From the NCBI RefSeq assembly GCF_000760695.4, contig NZ_JHEG04000001.1:6702204-6766203 (forward strand): a stretch of DNA of 64,000 nt, read 5' to 3'. Within the stretch, counting starts at the first letter, position 1, and each line of letters opens with the position of its first letter. This document shows positions 62,407-64,000 of this stretch, piece after piece. The position numbers were made by a program, and so were the translations under genes. Below the pieces are notes generated by a model. That model made no database searches. It was not told the DNA's origin and saw only the letters and a list, made by a program, of their open reading frames with translations. Source of the DNA: Tolypothrix bouteillei VB521301 (GTDB lineage: Bacteria; Cyanobacteriota; Cyanobacteriia; Cyanobacteriales; Nostocaceae).

Positions 62407-63123
62407 ATGACTAAATCAAATAGTGACAAATCTGTTTCTGCTATTCAAGAATTACAACACTTTGCTTTCAGTCAGCAAGGCTCCATGACTATTTTGAGGA
62501 TGCTTGGCTACGGTTTATTAGTTTTGGCATTGTTTGATATCATTGAAATACTTATTCCACCCAATTTTCTAAATCCAGGATGGGAATTTCAAACTATAGG
62601 TACATTGGTTGAGCGAGTTCCTGTTTCTTTAATTGGATTTGTATTGGTATTTTTTGGAGAGTTGCATTCAAGAACGAAGTTAGAAATTTCTATTCTAAAG
62701 ACATTATCTTGGCTGACTTTATTGTTGGGAGTAATATTTATCCTATTCATTCCTTTAGGAATCATTAATACTGTTCGTCTCAATAACCAAAGTGTTTCTC
62801 AGATTACAACTGCATCCAATCAGCAAATTTCTCGTGCAGAAGATTTAGAAAAACAGCTGAATCAGGTCACGCCTGACCAAATTGACAAATTTCTTAAGAT
62901 TCAAGGTCGTTCTTTAGATAATAAAAAACCTGAAGAAGTGAAAAAACAATTGTTGTCACAAGTATCTCAAGCCAAGCAACAAATAAAGAATCAAGCACAA
63001 TCGGTTCAATCTCTTCGAGGTCTAAATTTGATTAAGTCTTCTGCTAAATGGAATCTTGGAGCTTTGGTTGCTGCAGTTTTATTTATCAATATTTGGAAAG
63101 GGACTGGTTGGGCGAGGAGGTAA
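62407..63123 (+). CDS. hpsJ: HpsJ-like protein, cyanoexosortase A-associated
   Basis: 238 residues from the ATG at 62407 with GGCTAGGAAA upstream; an in-frame TTG 33 bases earlier is unlikely. Three N-terminal transmembrane helices (about 19-40, 63-82, 92-118), a coiled coil with Gln-rich repeats (about 125-205) and a C-terminal helix (about 215-232). The arrangement corresponds to the HpsJ family, named for hormogonium polysaccharide secretion in Nostoc punctiforme and regularly found next to cyanoexosortases. A link to polysaccharide export or motility is inferred. It follows the partner gene after 135 bases. Confidence 0.75.
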   Translation: MTKSNSDKSVSAIQELQHFAFSQQGSMTILRMLGYGLLVLALFDIIEILIPPNFLNPGWEFQTIGTLVERVPVSLIGFVLVFFGELHSRTKLEISILKTLSWLTLLLGVIFILFIPLGIINTVRLNNQSVSQITTASNQQISRAEDLEKQLNQVTPDQIDKFLKIQGRSLDNKKPEEVKKQLLSQVSQAKQQIKNQAQSVQSLRGLNLIKSSAKWNLGALVAAVLFINIWKGTGWARR

Positions 63124-63132
63124 AATCGCGTC

Positions 63133-63183
63133 TAGGAGGCGGAGGGAGCCTCTTAAGGCATTCCCAGGCAGAGCCTGGGAACG
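63133..63183. repeat. Dispersed palindromic repeat (GGCGGAG.../CCCAGGCAGAGCCTGGG)
   Basis: Contains GGCATTCCCAGGCAGAGCCTGGGAACG, whose arms CCCAGGC/GCCTGGG form a hairpin. A member of the family at 57510-57622. Further on (63207-63255) ATTACGAATTACG-type short direct repeats occur. Confidence 0.6.
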
Positions 63184-63255
63184 AAATGACTAAAAAATGA
63201 GTCATAATTCGTAATGATTGTCTTCAATTACGAATTACGAATTACGAATCATGAA

Positions 63256-63963
63256 TTACGCTGTTGCTAATTGTGGAGTTGGACGCTTGCTGTTGCGGAT
63301 ACCTTCAATAGCTTCAGCATAGTCTTTGGCTTTGAAGACTGCGGAACCAGCCACGATCGCATTTGCTCCTGCTTCTAACACTTGCCAAGTATTATTACCC
63401 TTCAGCCCCCCATCCACTTCAATCCAGGGGTTGAGACCGCGTTCATCGCAAATTTGACGCAATTTTTGAATTTTGGGAACTACACCAGGAATAAAGCTTT
63501 GACCGCCAAAACCAGGGTTGACGCTCATAATCAATATGAGATCGCAAATATCTAGAACATATTCAATGAGTTCTAATGGTGTCGATGGGTTGAGCACAAC
63601 ACCAGCTTGCTTACCTAATTCTTTAATCTGACCGAGAGTACGGTGTAGGTGTGGTGAAGCGTTGTGTTCGCAATGGACTGAAATGATATCAGCGCCTGCT
63701 TTGGCAAAGTCTTCTACATATTTTTCTGGTTCCACAATCATTAAGTGGACATCCAGTGGCTTTTTGGTGACAGGACGAATCGCTTCTACAATCAGAGGAC
63801 CAATCGTGATATTGGGGACGAAGCGACCGTCCATTACGTCTACGTGAATCCAATCTGCACCTGCTTCGTCTACTGCTCGAATTTCTTCTCCCAGACGGCT
63901 AAAATCTGCTGATAGGATGGATGGAGAGATTACAATGGGCTTTGTAGATAGGGTTTGGGTCAT
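63256..63963 (-). CDS. rpe: Ribulose-phosphate 3-epimerase
   Basis: A 235-residue TIM-barrel enzyme that interconverts ribulose-5-phosphate and xylulose-5-phosphate in the Calvin cycle and pentose phosphate pathway. [16 protein letters not shown], the metal/catalytic segment [19 protein letters not shown] (Asp/His), [23 protein letters not shown] and [11 protein letters not shown] (catalytic Asp) are all present. The ATG at 63961-63963 is 37 bases from the window end. Length and motifs are normal. Confidence 0.96.
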   Translation of the reverse strand: MTQTLSTKPIVISPSILSADFSRLGEEIRAVDEAGADWIHVDVMDGRFVPNITIGPLIVEAIRPVTKKPLDVHLMIVEPEKYVEDFAKAGADIISVHCEHNASPHLHRTLGQIKELGKQAGVVLNPSTPLELIEYVLDICDLILIMSVNPGFGGQSFIPGVVPKIQKLRQICDERGLNPWIEVDGGLKGNNTWQVLEAGANAIVAGSAVFKAKDYAEAIEGIRNSKRPTPQLATA

Positions 63964-64000
63964 GGCTAGTGGGTTTTTAAGCGTCCTCGTCTGTCAACAT

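Overview
The window is cyanobacterial chromosome, most likely from a filamentous, probably heterocyst-forming (Nostocales-like) species. The evidence is frequent GCGATCGC (HIP1) octamers, GGCTAAT-type heptamer repeats, and cyanobacterium-specific families: CAAD/CURT thylakoid protein, IctB, Gap2, TLP40-like cyclophilin, cyanoexosortases A and B and HpsJ. Gene density is ordinary, strands are mixed, and intergenic regions are often 300-700 bases with dispersed palindromic repeats.

Layout. 1-2.2 kb: 5'-truncated stress protein gene with a 600-base tandem duplication, a BON lipoprotein and a CAAD protein. 2.2-9.1 kb: MITE-like element, ModA-like lipoprotein, and a three-gene minus-strand phosphorelay (GAF kinase, hybrid kinase, CheY-like regulator). 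9.5-16.9 kb: glutaminase, thioredoxin/NHL protein, a TnpB-only IS200/IS605-type element, DUF952, AtzG and AtzE homologues separated by a DUF4328 gene, and a LuxR-type regulator. 17.6-28.6 kb: housekeeping genes (YbaB, LMW phosphatase, murC-murB, nadD, gap2, thiL, lumenal cyclophilin, two tandem rhomboids, smpB). 29-33 kb: WGxxGxxG protein, ictB and a GAF/histidine-kinase-like protein that has lost its phospho-accepting histidine. 33.4-40.3 kb: DegT aminotransferase, heptamer array, and a cyanoexosortase B/exopolysaccharide export module. 41.0-49.6 kb: a cluster of two paralogous dynamin-like GTPases, a third P-loop GTPase, a tail-anchored unknown protein and a Trp-rich TPR protein. 49.7-51.6 kb: EgtD-like methyltransferase and a membrane protein. 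52.2-56 kb: OmpR-type two-component pair and uvrB. 56.4-58.8 kb: small proteins, including one built from four 19-residue repeats, CsbD, a lipoprotein and an unknown. 59.4-63.1 kb: a PEP-CTERM protein with cyanoexosortase A, its partner gene (frameshifted here) and HpsJ. The window ends in rpe.

How the genes fit together. Two protein-sorting systems (cyanoexosortases A and B) lie about 26 kb apart, each with dedicated partners; the B locus sits beside Wza-like and Wzc-like export genes, which fits the known coupling of exosortases with exopolysaccharide. The best candidate for an undescribed system is the 41.0-49.6 kb GTPase cluster: its last four genes run in one direction with short gaps, end at a terminator-like hairpin, and combine two large GTPases, a small GTPase, a membrane-anchored component and a TPR scaffold. 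Its function cannot be read from the sequence alone.
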